Made by a program: the position numbers and the translations under genes. A stretch of 45,901 nucleotides of DNA from an uncultured Alphaproteobacteria bacterium (GTDB lineage: Bacteria; Pseudomonadota; Alphaproteobacteria; Rs-D84): the NCBI GenBank assembly GCA_905234465.1, contig CAJOHU010000004.1:1-45901 (forward strand), in the 5' to 3' direction. Position 1 is the stretch's first letter. Each line of letters starts with the position of its first letter. This document shows positions 9,491 through 16,300 of the stretch, piece after piece. The notes beneath the pieces are model-generated. The model ran no database searches. It saw only the letters and a program-made list of their open reading frames with translations, and was not told where the DNA came from.

Positions 9491-9523
9491 TTTTTTATAA
9501 AAAAGACGCCGAACGGGCGCCCC
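9491..9523 (-). terminator. Candidate attenuator just upstream of metG
   Basis: On the minus strand GGCGCC-CGTTC-GGCGTC (one G-U pair) is followed by six T, ending about 12 bp before the metG ATG. A terminator in this position would cut off metG transcription unless it is prevented from folding. Confidence 0.6.
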
Positions 9524-9554
9524 AAGAAATCCCGCTTTTATGCCGTGTTGAAAA

Positions 9555-9575
9555 TTAGTTTTGCATTCGTTTCAT
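9555..9575 (-). CDS. Possible leader peptide for metG (MKRMQN)
   Basis: A seven-codon frame, ATG AAA CGA ATG CAA AAC TAA, lies 32 nt before the metG attenuator and has AGAGAG upstream. It contains one Met codon besides the start, which would give a weak attenuation signal. It may be coincidental; the parallel with ileS makes it worth recording. Confidence 0.35.
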   Translation of the reverse strand: MKRMQN

Positions 9576-9604
9576 TTTTTAACTCTCTGGAATCATGTGG
9601 CTTG

Positions 9605-9630
9605 CCACACGAAGCCTTGGCGAAGTGTGG
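9605..9630. repeat. Hairpin with CTTCGCCAAGGCTTCGT core
   Basis: CCACAC...GTGTGG encloses a core whose reverse complement, CTTCGCCAAGGCTTCGT, recurs exactly at 45379-45397 with a different but still self-complementary flank (TTCCAC...GTGGAA). The right arm supplies the CCA end of tRNA-Val. It may act as the processing or termination signal after the tRNA. Confidence 0.55.
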
Positions 9631-9704
9631 TGGGTGGTATTGGACTCGAACCAACGACCTTTACGATGTCAACGTAACGCTCTAACCAACTGAGCTAACC
9701 ACCC
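9628..9704 (-). tRNA. tRNA-Val (anticodon GAC)
   Basis: A 77-nt cloverleaf. The acceptor GGGTGGT pairs with ACCACCC, the discriminator is A and CCA is encoded. The D-arm is GCTCAGTTGGTTAGAGC, the anticodon stem/loop is TTACG-TTGACAT-CGTAA with GAC, and the T-arm contains GGTTCGAGTCC. It is upstream of metG on the same strand. Confidence 0.95.
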
Positions 9705-9731
9705 ATATCAATCAAGTGTTATCAGACAGGA

Positions 9732-9788
9732 AACCAACGACCTTTACGATGTCAACGTAACGCGGCTTCCCAACTGAGCTAACCACCC
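9732..9788 (-). pseudogene. Degenerate partial copy of tRNA-Val
   Basis: On the minus strand the 5' half matches the intact tRNA-Val 28 bp away: the acceptor 5' strand, the first half of the D-arm, the whole anticodon arm and the start of the T-arm. The D-arm 3' half is altered (GGGAAGCCGC replacing GGTTAGAGC), and the T-arm 3' strand and acceptor 3' strand are lost. It cannot fold into a functional tRNA. Confidence 0.8.
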
Positions 9789-9830
9789 AAAGTCACCGCA
9801 TTATAACAAAGAAAATCTGAATTGCAAGAT

Positions 9831-9866
9831 ATTAGTGGTTAGTGATACTGGTTAGGGGTTAGTGGT
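9831..9866. repeat. TAGTGGTTAGTG-type repeat at the 3' end of the small gene (cassette A)
   Basis: TTAGTGGTTAGTGATACTGG, then GGGGTTAGTGGTTAA. The stop codon TAA of the small gene at 9866-10060 abuts the inner end of the repeat. A remnant GGGGTTAGTA lies at the other side of the cassette (about 10282-10291) over the stop codon of nth. Confidence 0.75.
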
Positions 9867-10060
9867 TAAATAATATATGAATTTCCTTGTTTTCTGTCGT
9901 TTGCAAGACGATTTCCCAACCTTTGCGCCACAAACCCCAATATCGCAACAAATTCGCTTTGTTTTAATCTGAATTTGGGGTTGCGTTCAAAAAAGTATAA
10001 TAAATCACCATATAAAGATTTTTGGGCATATTCTGGTAGAACCTGATTTTTTTCTTTCAT
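9866..10060 (-). CDS. Small protein of RNA cassette A, unknown function
   Basis: A 64-aa polar protein starting MKEKNQVLPEYAQ. The ATG at 10060 was chosen because AAGGAAG lies five bases upstream; a longer frame from 10090 starts inside the terminator. Its middle, FRLKQSEFVAILGFVAQRL, matches the product of cassette C, YRLSQSEFVGLVCALSQQM, so the two form a small family. No known domain is recognised. It follows a structured RNA and terminator, so expression probably depends on read-through. A small DNA- or RNA-binding protein or an antitoxin-like role is possible but not shown. Confidence 0.65.
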   Translation of the reverse strand: MKEKNQVLPEYAQKSLYGDLLYFFERNPKFRLKQSEFVAILGFVAQRLGNRLANDRKQGNSYII

Positions 10061-10079
10061 CTTACTTCCTTTTTGAATC

Positions 10080-10103
10080 AAAAAAGCCATCTTTAATGAT
10101 GGC
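10080..10103 (-). terminator. Terminator between RNA A and its small gene
   Basis: On the minus strand GCCATC-ATTAAA-GATGGC followed by TTTTTT. The first two stem bases are also the last two of the pseudoknot strand (10102-10109). Confidence 0.8.
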
Positions 10104-10247
10104 AGGAGGGTAAGAACTACTTTACACCAAATAGCCCGATGTATTGATTATTTCACCGGCCTCCTGCATAAGCAGAAGGTTATTTAATGTCGGCGCGCCG
10201 ACAGGTGCAAAGATGGTTCTTACTCCACCATATGACAATCGCCATAC
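10080..10247 (-). ncRNA. Structured RNA A: pseudoknotted leader or small RNA upstream of a small gene
   Basis: Minus-strand helices: P1 GTAAGAAC (10223-10216) with GTTCTTAC (10117-10110); P2 TTTGCACC with GGTGTAAA; P3 hairpin TGTCGGCGCGCCGACA (10188-10203); P4 hairpin CCTTCTGC-TTAT-GCAGGAGG (10179-10160); P5 CCGGTG...CATCGG with an AT-rich loop. The P4 3' arm GCAGGAGG is perfectly complementary to CCTCCTGC (10109-10102) just after P1, giving a pseudoknot that overlaps the terminator. The same layout with different sequences recurs at 28862-29010 and 45003-45157. No known RNA family is recognised. A promoter 7 bp upstream supports transcription. Confidence 0.8.
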
Positions 10248-10253
10248 ACGATA

Positions 10254-10282
10254 ATTATAAACATATTAATTTCTGATTGCAA
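10254..10282 (-). promoter_or_regulatory. Candidate promoter for RNA A
   Basis: TTGCAA (10282-10277) and TATAAT (10259-10254), spacer 17, on the minus strand. It begins five bases past the nth stop codon, so the cassette carries its own promoter. Confidence 0.65.
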
Positions 10283-10286
10283 GGGG

Positions 10287-10943
10287 TTAGTATTTTTGCT
10301 TAAAATTACAATATTTTGAAATCGGGCACCCATCACATTTTGGACGCAATGCGGTGCATGTATATCGTCCAAACAGAACCATTACATGATTCGTTATCGC
10401 GTGGTATTTTTTGGGAATCTTTTTTAATAATTCTGATTCCACACGTTCCGGCGTATTCGCAGAATCATCCACCCATCCATACCGGTGGCTAAGGCGAAAA
10501 ACATGGGTGTCAACACCTATGTTCGGCGCAGCCCACAAAACATTCATAATAACATTTGCGGTCTTTTGCCCGATGCCCGGCAATTTCATAAGTTCCACGC
10601 GGTCATGATATTTTTTTGGAAACACCCATTGGGCGTTTTCCATGTTATCAAATTCTGCCAACCGTTCCGACAATGCGATTATATTTTTTGCCTTGTTATT
10701 AAAAAAAGAAATTACACGAATATGTTTTTTTAATCCGTCAATCCCTAATTCTAACATCTTGCGAGGCGTCGGCGCGATACGAAACAAAGCAGGTGTCACT
10801 TCGTTTACTTTCTTGTCTGTTGCCTGGGCGGATAAAATTACCGCCACAGCAAATGTGAATTCGTTAATAGAATACAATTCTGTCCGAATGTTCATATTCA
10901 AACCATTCGGTACAATTTCAAAAAATCGCTGTGGCGTTATCAC
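10287..10943 (-). CDS. nth: Endonuclease III (DNA glycosylase/AP lyase)
   Basis: Base-excision repair enzyme that removes oxidised pyrimidines. The 218-aa product has the helix-hairpin-helix LPGIGQKTA with catalytic Lys127, catalytic Asp145 in VDTHVFR, and a [4Fe-4S] set with spacing C-X6-C-X2-C-X5-C (Cys196, 203, 206, 212). The start is GTG at 10943, one base after the ileS stop, so the two are likely co-transcribed. The stop TAA lies in a remnant of the dispersed TTAGTGG repeat. Confidence 0.95.
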   Translation of the reverse strand: MITPQRFFEIVPNGLNMNIRTELYSINEFTFAVAVILSAQATDKKVNEVTPALFRIAPTPRKMLELGIDGLKKHIRVISFFNNKAKNIIALSERLAEFDNMENAQWVFPKKYHDRVELMKLPGIGQKTANVIMNVLWAAPNIGVDTHVFRLSHRYGWVDDSANTPERVESELLKKIPKKYHAITNHVMVLFGRYTCTALRPKCDGCPISKYCNFKQKY

Positions 10944-10944
10944 A

Positions 10945-13900
10945 TTATGCCTTTTCTATTGATATACCAAAGTTATATCCTTCTATATCCGCAAAGTGTT
11001 CTGCCGCGCCCGGTGACATTTCACGAATAAGCGCATCTGACATTATACGTTTCCGATGTTGTTCTATTGCACCAGATAGCGCCAAATCCGCTGTATAGGT
11101 CAAATTTATGCGGTCAGACACATCAAGTCCTATTTCTTTGCGAGTGTCTTGAATGAATCGCAGCGCATCGTTTGCCAAACCTTCGGCAATTAATTCTGAA
11201 TTTAATTCTGTATCCAAAATAACAACCGCCGTATTATCTGGCAACACCATACCGGTCACCCCATCACGAATGTTCAGACGATTTTCAAATTCATCAGAGT
11301 TCAATGTGTATTCGCCAACAATCAATTTATCGCCGTCCTTTTCATATTCACCACGCTTTACAGACGGAACAATTTCGCGCAACGCAGACCCCAGACGCGC
11401 GCCAATCTTTGGTGTCACCAAGTATATAAAACCATCTGCGACTTTATTCGCGCTGTCCAACCATTCAACAGTTTTTACATTTAATTCATCACGAATAATA
11501 TTGGTGTATTCGCGCATTGCCACCCCACCTGCAACTGTTAATTTATTAAGTGGCAAACGATTACGCAATTTATATTGTTCGCGCAATTGTTTCCCAACAG
11601 ATACAATTTCTTGAACCCGGCGCATATCGCCAACAATTTTTTCGTTCATTTCTATTGTTGTTGGGAAATCCGTTAAATGCACGGATTCTAAGCCTGTTAA
11701 ATTCTTGTAAATATATTCTGAAACAAATGGTGCAAATGGCGCAAGCACGCGGCACAGCATAATCAAAACCGTGTACAATGTATTAAATGCATCTGTGTCT
11801 TCGTCCCAGAAACGCGCACGCGAACGGCGTATATACCAATTATTCAACACGTCCAAGAATCTGACGAATTCTTTGACGGCAACATCCGGTTTATATTCTG
11901 CCAATGCTAAATCTGTCGTCTTTATCAACACATTCATTTCTGCCAGGATATATTCATCCAGCACATTGCGTGTCGGCGCCCCCCATACATCACGTGCGAT
12001 TATATTTGCAGCGTTCGCGTACAGCGTAAAGAAATGATACGCATTCCACAGTGGTGTCAGAATCGTCTTAATAGATTCTGCGAAAACTTTACCTTCTTTA
12101 TCAACTGGGACCGGTTCAGCCTTCATAAAATTACTGCCCAATATAAACAGACGAACCGCGTCTGCACCGTACACTTCCAATTGTTGTTCTGGGTTCACAA
12201 AATTGCCCAATGATTTAGAAAACTTGCGTTTGTTTTCATCAACAATCATACCATTCGCAGAAACTGTGCGAAATGCCGGCCTGTCAAATAATATAGCCGC
12301 AACCACCATCAATGAATAAAACCACCCACGTGTTTGGTCTTGACCTTCTATTATATAATCTGCCGGGAAAGTTTTTTCAAAAACATCTTGGTTTTCAAAC
12401 GGATAGTGCAGGGATGCAAACGGCATAGAACCAGATTCAAACCAACAATCTAAAACATCGGGTATACGTTTCCAACCATCTTTGGTTAGTGCATCCAGGG
12501 TTGGGCGATGCAAATCATTTATCTTAACACCAAAGAAGTCTTCTAATTCTGCAACAGACCCGAACACCTTGTATTCGCCGTTCTTTTCCCAAATCGGCAA
12601 TGGTACACCCCAAAAACGATTACGTGATATACCCCACGGGCGCACACCTTCTATCCAAGACATAAAACGATTACCCGCCGATGTCCATGTTGTGTCTTTC
12701 TTGGTTATTTCAACCAAACGGTCACGGATTTTTGGCACATCTATGTACCATGCATCTGTTGCACGATAGATAAGTTTTTCTTTGCTGCGCGGACCGAATG
12801 GATAACTGTGTTTATGCTGGTCCTTTTTAACCAGAATTCCATTAGAACGCAACCAATCAATAATCTTTGGATTCGCAACAAATATATTTTCACCCGCCCA
12901 ATCGGTCACCGTATTATCAAAATTACCATAATCATCAACATTTAATATCACCGGGAATTGTGGGTCAATCGCCTTGGCCACCATATAGTCGTCTTCGCCA
13001 TACGCAGGAGCAATATGAACGATACCGGTACCATCACTGTCGGAAACATAGTCCCCAGAAATCACCGTATACAGTCCGTGACCCGCCGCCGCCATATCTT
13101 TGTAATATGGGAAAATCGGCGTATAGCGCAAACCAATCATTTCAGACCCCATGACTGTTCCCAAATTTTCTGAATTTGCGAAAATCTTGTCGTATGCCCC
13201 AAGACGTGATTCTGCCAAAACATAAACATGACCATCATCGTGACGCATACGAACATATTTCATATTTTTGTTCACCGCCAATGCAGAATTTGCCGGCAAA
13301 GTCCATGGTGTTGTTGTCCACGCAACCGCACGGTCACCATTTTCTAATTCAAACCACACCGTCACCGTGTCATCAACAATGTCTTGATATTCGCTTGATG
13401 CTTCGGAATTAGATAAAACAGTACCCAATTTCCAATCATATGGGTTCACTTTGAAATCTTTGTACAATAATCCACGATTATACATTTCTTTGATTGCCCA
13501 TATCACAGATTCCATGAAATTTTTATCCATAGTACGATAACCATAATTATCGCCACCATCAACCCAACGCCCAACACGTTCAATAAACTTCAACCATTCG
13601 TTAGAGTATGTCATAACATCACTGCGGCACATGTCACAGAACGCAGCTATACCGTCATTTGCAACAATGTCTTTGGCGGTACGTTTTTGCTTTTTTTCAA
13701 CGGATGCTTCGGCAGGCAGACCATGGCAATCCCAACCCAACGCACGTTCTACATGTTTGCCTTTCATTGTTTGATAACGCGACACCATATCTTTGACCGC
13801 CGAAACCCCCAAATGCCCCCAATGTGGCAAACCATTGGCAAAGGGTGGACCATCATAGAATGAAAACGGGTGTCCCTGTTTCGTTTTTTCTAACGATTTA

Positions 13901-13989
13901 TGGAATGTGTCATCACTGCGCCAGAATTCTATTATCTGGTGTTCCATTGATGGAAAATCTGCCTTGGGTTCTGTTTTTGGGTATGCCAT
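10945..13989 (-). CDS. ileS: Isoleucyl-tRNA synthetase, eukaryote-like (type 2)
   Basis: Charges tRNA-Ile. The 1014-aa product has the HIGH motif as HWGH (residues 56-59), the KMSKS motif as KFSKS near 593, and a full CP1 editing domain. Sequence such as YDGPPFANGLPHWGH and GWDCHGLPAE is typical of the eukaryote-like clade found in Rickettsiales and some other bacteria, in contrast to the usual bacterial type with a C-terminal zinc finger. Known enzymes of this clade tolerate mupirocin. Upstream are an Ile-rich leader peptide and a terminator hairpin, suggesting attenuation by charged tRNA-Ile. Confidence 0.96.
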   Translation of the reverse strand: MAYPKTEPKADFPSMEHQIIEFWRSDDTFHKSLEKTKQGHPFSFYDGPPFANGLPHWGHLGVSAVKDMVSRYQTMKGKHVERALGWDCHGLPAEASVEKKQKRTAKDIVANDGIAAFCDMCRSDVMTYSNEWLKFIERVGRWVDGGDNYGYRTMDKNFMESVIWAIKEMYNRGLLYKDFKVNPYDWKLGTVLSNSEASSEYQDIVDDTVTVWFELENGDRAVAWTTTPWTLPANSALAVNKNMKYVRMRHDDGHVYVLAESRLGAYDKIFANSENLGTVMGSEMIGLRYTPIFPYYKDMAAAGHGLYTVISGDYVSDSDGTGIVHIAPAYGEDDYMVAKAIDPQFPVILNVDDYGNFDNTVTDWAGENIFVANPKIIDWLRSNGILVKKDQHKHSYPFGPRSKEKLIYRATDAWYIDVPKIRDRLVEITKKDTTWTSAGNRFMSWIEGVRPWGISRNRFWGVPLPIWEKNGEYKVFGSVAELEDFFGVKINDLHRPTLDALTKDGWKRIPDVLDCWFESGSMPFASLHYPFENQDVFEKTFPADYIIEGQDQTRGWFYSLMVVAAILFDRPAFRTVSANGMIVDENKRKFSKSLGNFVNPEQQLEVYGADAVRLFILGSNFMKAEPVPVDKEGKVFAESIKTILTPLWNAYHFFTLYANAANIIARDVWGAPTRNVLDEYILAEMNVLIKTTDLALAEYKPDVAVKEFVRFLDVLNNWYIRRSRARFWDEDTDAFNTLYTVLIMLCRVLAPFAPFVSEYIYKNLTGLESVHLTDFPTTIEMNEKIVGDMRRVQEIVSVGKQLREQYKLRNRLPLNKLTVAGGVAMREYTNIIRDELNVKTVEWLDSANKVADGFIYLVTPKIGARLGSALREIVPSVKRGEYEKDGDKLIVGEYTLNSDEFENRLNIRDGVTGMVLPDNTAVVILDTELNSELIAEGLANDALRFIQDTRKEIGLDVSDRINLTYTADLALSGAIEQHRKRIMSDALIREMSPGAAEHFADIEGYNFGISIEKA

Positions 13990-14010
13990 ATCATTTTCTC
14001 CGTGATTTTA

Positions 14011-14038
14011 TTATAAAAAACGGGCGCATGCGCGCCCC
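14011..14038 (-). terminator. Attenuator hairpin upstream of ileS
   Basis: On the minus strand GGGCGC-GCAT-GCGCCC followed by GTTTTTTATAA, ending 22 bp before the ileS ATG. Upstream GGCGGCGCGC can pair with the GCGCGC of the stem, offering an antiterminator. Confidence 0.75.
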
Positions 14039-14063
14039 AGCCAACGCCAAAGCGCGCCGCCGG

Positions 14064-14096
14064 TTATCCTATAATAATTATTGTTTTTTTGCTCAT
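14064..14096 (-). CDS. ileS leader peptide MSKKTIIIIG
   Basis: A ten-residue frame with four consecutive Ile codons (ATA ATT ATT ATA) followed by Gly and TAA. It lies between tRNA-Thr and the ileS attenuator hairpin, in the ileS direction. Stalling at these codons when Ile-tRNA is scarce would, by classical attenuation logic, favour antitermination. The ribosome binding site is weak (AAAGTGACC). The run of cognate codons makes chance unlikely. Confidence 0.75.
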   Translation of the reverse strand: MSKKTIIIIG

Positions 14097-14144
14097 GTTG
14101 GTCACTTTAATATATAAAATAACAAAATTCCAGTATTTTTTTGC

Positions 14145-14205
14145 GCGACATCCGCCTGCGCCAATCTCGCTGTAACGAAGTGAAAGCGGAACGGCGAGAC
14201 ACTCA
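14145..14205. other. Intergenic hairpin-rich segment between ileS leader and tRNA-Thr
   Basis: Contains CTCGC...GCGAG (about 14166-14198) with an inner GCTGTAACGAAGTGAAAGC stem, preceded by GACATCCGCCTGCGCC. No reading frame is seen. It may be a dispersed hairpin element or part of tRNA 3' processing. Confidence 0.35.
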
Positions 14206-14234
14206 AAAATTTTAAATGCGCACACAGGTGCGCA
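14205..14234 (-). terminator. Terminator downstream of tRNA-Thr
   Basis: On the minus strand TGCGCAC-CTGT-GTGCGCA followed by TTTAAAATTTTT, starting about 15 nt after the tRNA-Thr 3' end. Confidence 0.65.
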
Positions 14235-14248
14235 TTAACAATTTTTGG

Positions 14249-14324
14249 TGGTGCCGGTGATAGGACTTGAACCTACGACCCCCTCATTACGAATGAGATG
14301 CTCTACCAACTGAGCTACACCGGC
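14249..14324 (-). tRNA. tRNA-Thr (anticodon CGT)
   Basis: A 76-nt cloverleaf with encoded CCA. The acceptor GCCGGTG pairs with CACCGGC, the D-arm is GCTCAGTTGGTAGAGC, the anticodon stem/loop is TCTCA-TTCGTAA-TGAGG with CGT, and the T-arm contains GGTTCAAGTCC. Confidence 0.95.
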
Positions 14325-14338
14325 ATGCGAGACACACT

Positions 14339-14755
14339 TTACATGACAATATTTCTATTTTCAAGTGTTTTAAGTGTGGTTTTGTTTATTTTTTCCCATA
14401 TTGTGCCTATGTCGCCCACAATTACACCCGTATACACCGGTGTTTCATCATTTAAGTTAAACATTCTGCGCAAATCTGGCAAATATTGCGAAACCAATTT
14501 CAACCCCGCAGGGGTTAATTCCCATTTCGCACCGAGTTGCATATCACAACCTTGGTACAAACAAATTTCGCCATTCATAAAATACCCACGGGGGTTAAAC
14601 GCCAACACAGAACGAATTTTCACAGACGGCATACCAATATCGGACAACATTTGTTCATGCGAAACATCGGAACCAGGCGCAGAAACAATCAACCCAGATT
14701 CCAACATTATAAACGCGCGCCGCATTATATGAAAATTCTTGGCGTATTCAGGCAT
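14339..14755 (-). CDS. Hypothetical protein coupled to thyX
   Basis: A 138-aa protein with no family I recognise. It is mostly alpha/beta-like with LAFNPRGYFMNGEICLYQG in the middle and a C-terminal GDIGTIWEKI. It has no signal peptide or membrane segment. Its ATG overlaps the thyX stop as TAATG, so translation is probably coupled and the protein may act with ThyX, but no function can be given. Spacing and lack of a competing frame support it as a real gene. Confidence 0.75.
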   Translation of the reverse strand: MPEYAKNFHIMRRAFIMLESGLIVSAPGSDVSHEQMLSDIGMPSVKIRSVLAFNPRGYFMNGEICLYQGCDMQLGAKWELTPAGLKLVSQYLPDLRRMFNLNDETPVYTGVIVGDIGTIWEKINKTTLKTLENRNIVM

Positions 14756-16140
14756 TATATTTGTCTTTGTCTGAAATAACCGTTAATTTTATCTGCAACA
14801 ATATCGCGACCACAACAACGCGAACCTTCGGGGCATTTGCCCATTGACAAACACGGCGGGGTCAAATATTTCATCAATTTTGCATTTTGACCAATATATT
14901 GCCCTAAATCGCGGCGCAAATCACAAGAAATATGATATATTGCTTCTTGGGCACACCAACATGTGCGTTTACCTTGTTCATGCATCAATGCATTCAAGTT
15001 CGCGTGTTTATTGTATTCAACCATCGCACCATATGGTGCAATCGTCAATATCATGTTTGCCGGAATTGCATTATCATTACGCAACACATAATATTTACGC
15101 ATAAAATTATCTGCATCTTTGCTTAAACCCGCCGCGTTCAATAATGGCGGCAAATAGAAATATCCGGTAAAGTGCGGTGCGGAACGCTGGATACTGCGGT
15201 GGCGTTGGTCTTGTCCCATTGTCGCCCCGGCATCAACATGAATTTTTGTATCTACATACATTAATGAATTATTCATATACTGAGGATGGAATTGCAATGT
15301 GTCTGCGGTATCAAGTGATTTGTTTTCTGCAAACATTTTATCATCATATTTATAAGATAATAACTTAAATTCCGGACGTGTTTTTATGCCGCGATATTTT
15401 TCAGATATGAAAAATTCTGGGGCATAATTATTAATGTGTGCACGTTTATCAGGATCAAACATATATTCAATTTTTGGATCATCATGTATTGCCAATTCTG
15501 CCATTTGATTTACCGCATCACGCATTTCCGGTGTCCACGCCGTACGATACAATGTAAACAGCGTGGCAAGGTCAATCGTGTAATCTAATGCGGTTGGTGC
15601 AATCATTGATACAAACATCCTTAATTGTTCTTGGGCAAATTTTGGCGCATTTTGTTCAACATATTTTTCAGACGCATGCGGTCTTTCGCGGTGAATCGCG
15701 TCACGTGCAATTTCTGTCACACGATTTTTATTCTTGGCATAAACTTCCAATCCGTTTTCAATATAATCACATGCACGATTTATTCTTGATTCTGGACAAC
15801 CCGGATAATATGTTTCCAACATATTCTTGATTGCAGCCATATCTGGGTTATCATACATTTTTGAAAAACGCCCAGAACGTTGATCTGTATTATAAAATGG
15901 CGCGGTAAGGTGCAGACCAAAAACAACACTGGATACCGGAATACCATCAATATTGAATGTGTAATAATTATGTTCCAATGTTGTGTGATGTCCGGTTTTA
16001 AACAGACGATTTTCAACATCAATCGTTTCGCCAATTTCCGGCACATCCGCCGCATAGCACGTGCGTGCCGCATGTGATGCCAAAATGGTTGGTTGCAAAT
16101 CTGTTCCGGCAATTTTTTTAACTTTAATGAGATCCGACAT
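14755..16140 (-). CDS. thyX: Flavin-dependent thymidylate synthase-like protein (long ThyX type)
   Basis: ThyX makes dTMP from dUMP using FAD and methylene-tetrahydrofolate. The 461-aa product is about twice a canonical ThyX. ThyX-like blocks appear twice: N-terminal LFKTGHHTTLEHNYYTF and DQRSGRFSKMY (about 50-110), and C-terminal GQDQRHRSIQRSAPHF (about 335-350) with an RHR motif. The start ATG at 16140 follows an AAAGGATT site. The longer upstream frame runs into palindromic repeats. Whether both halves are catalytic is not visible; a long subfamily with duplicated domains is the best fit. Confidence 0.75.
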   Translation of the reverse strand: MSDLIKVKKIAGTDLQPTILASHAARTCYAADVPEIGETIDVENRLFKTGHHTTLEHNYYTFNIDGIPVSSVVFGLHLTAPFYNTDQRSGRFSKMYDNPDMAAIKNMLETYYPGCPESRINRACDYIENGLEVYAKNKNRVTEIARDAIHRERPHASEKYVEQNAPKFAQEQLRMFVSMIAPTALDYTIDLATLFTLYRTAWTPEMRDAVNQMAELAIHDDPKIEYMFDPDKRAHINNYAPEFFISEKYRGIKTRPEFKLLSYKYDDKMFAENKSLDTADTLQFHPQYMNNSLMYVDTKIHVDAGATMGQDQRHRSIQRSAPHFTGYFYLPPLLNAAGLSKDADNFMRKYYVLRNDNAIPANMILTIAPYGAMVEYNKHANLNALMHEQGKRTCWCAQEAIYHISCDLRRDLGQYIGQNAKLMKYLTPPCLSMGKCPEGSRCCGRDIVADKINGYFRQRQI

Positions 16141-16221
16141 TTTCAATCCTTTTATCCTTAACAATTTTTTATTACAACATTTGAATAGCTTTTCAACATT
16201 TATTTTCCATTTTTTTATTTT

Positions 16222-16297
16222 CCCGGCTTTTTTGATAAAAAACATCAAAAAGACCGGGAATGCCGGTCAAAATGATAAAAAATGCAAAAAATGCCGG
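16222..16297. repeat. Two adjacent palindromic elements between pheT and thyX (copies 2 and 3)
   Basis: At 16222-16260 the minus strand reads CCGGTCTTTTTGATG then ATCAAAAAAGCCGGG, matching the elements inside mnmG and the gene at 33013. At 16262-16297 a diverged copy runs CCGGCATTTTTTGC to TTTTGACCGG. Together they fill the gap between pheT and thyX and could also act as weak terminators. Confidence 0.65.
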
Positions 16298-16300
16298 CAA

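Noticed and set aside
9831-10290. Type III toxin-antitoxin locus
   Set aside because: The order RNA, terminator, gene is similar, but there are no tandem RNA repeats and the protein is far smaller than known endoribonuclease toxins.
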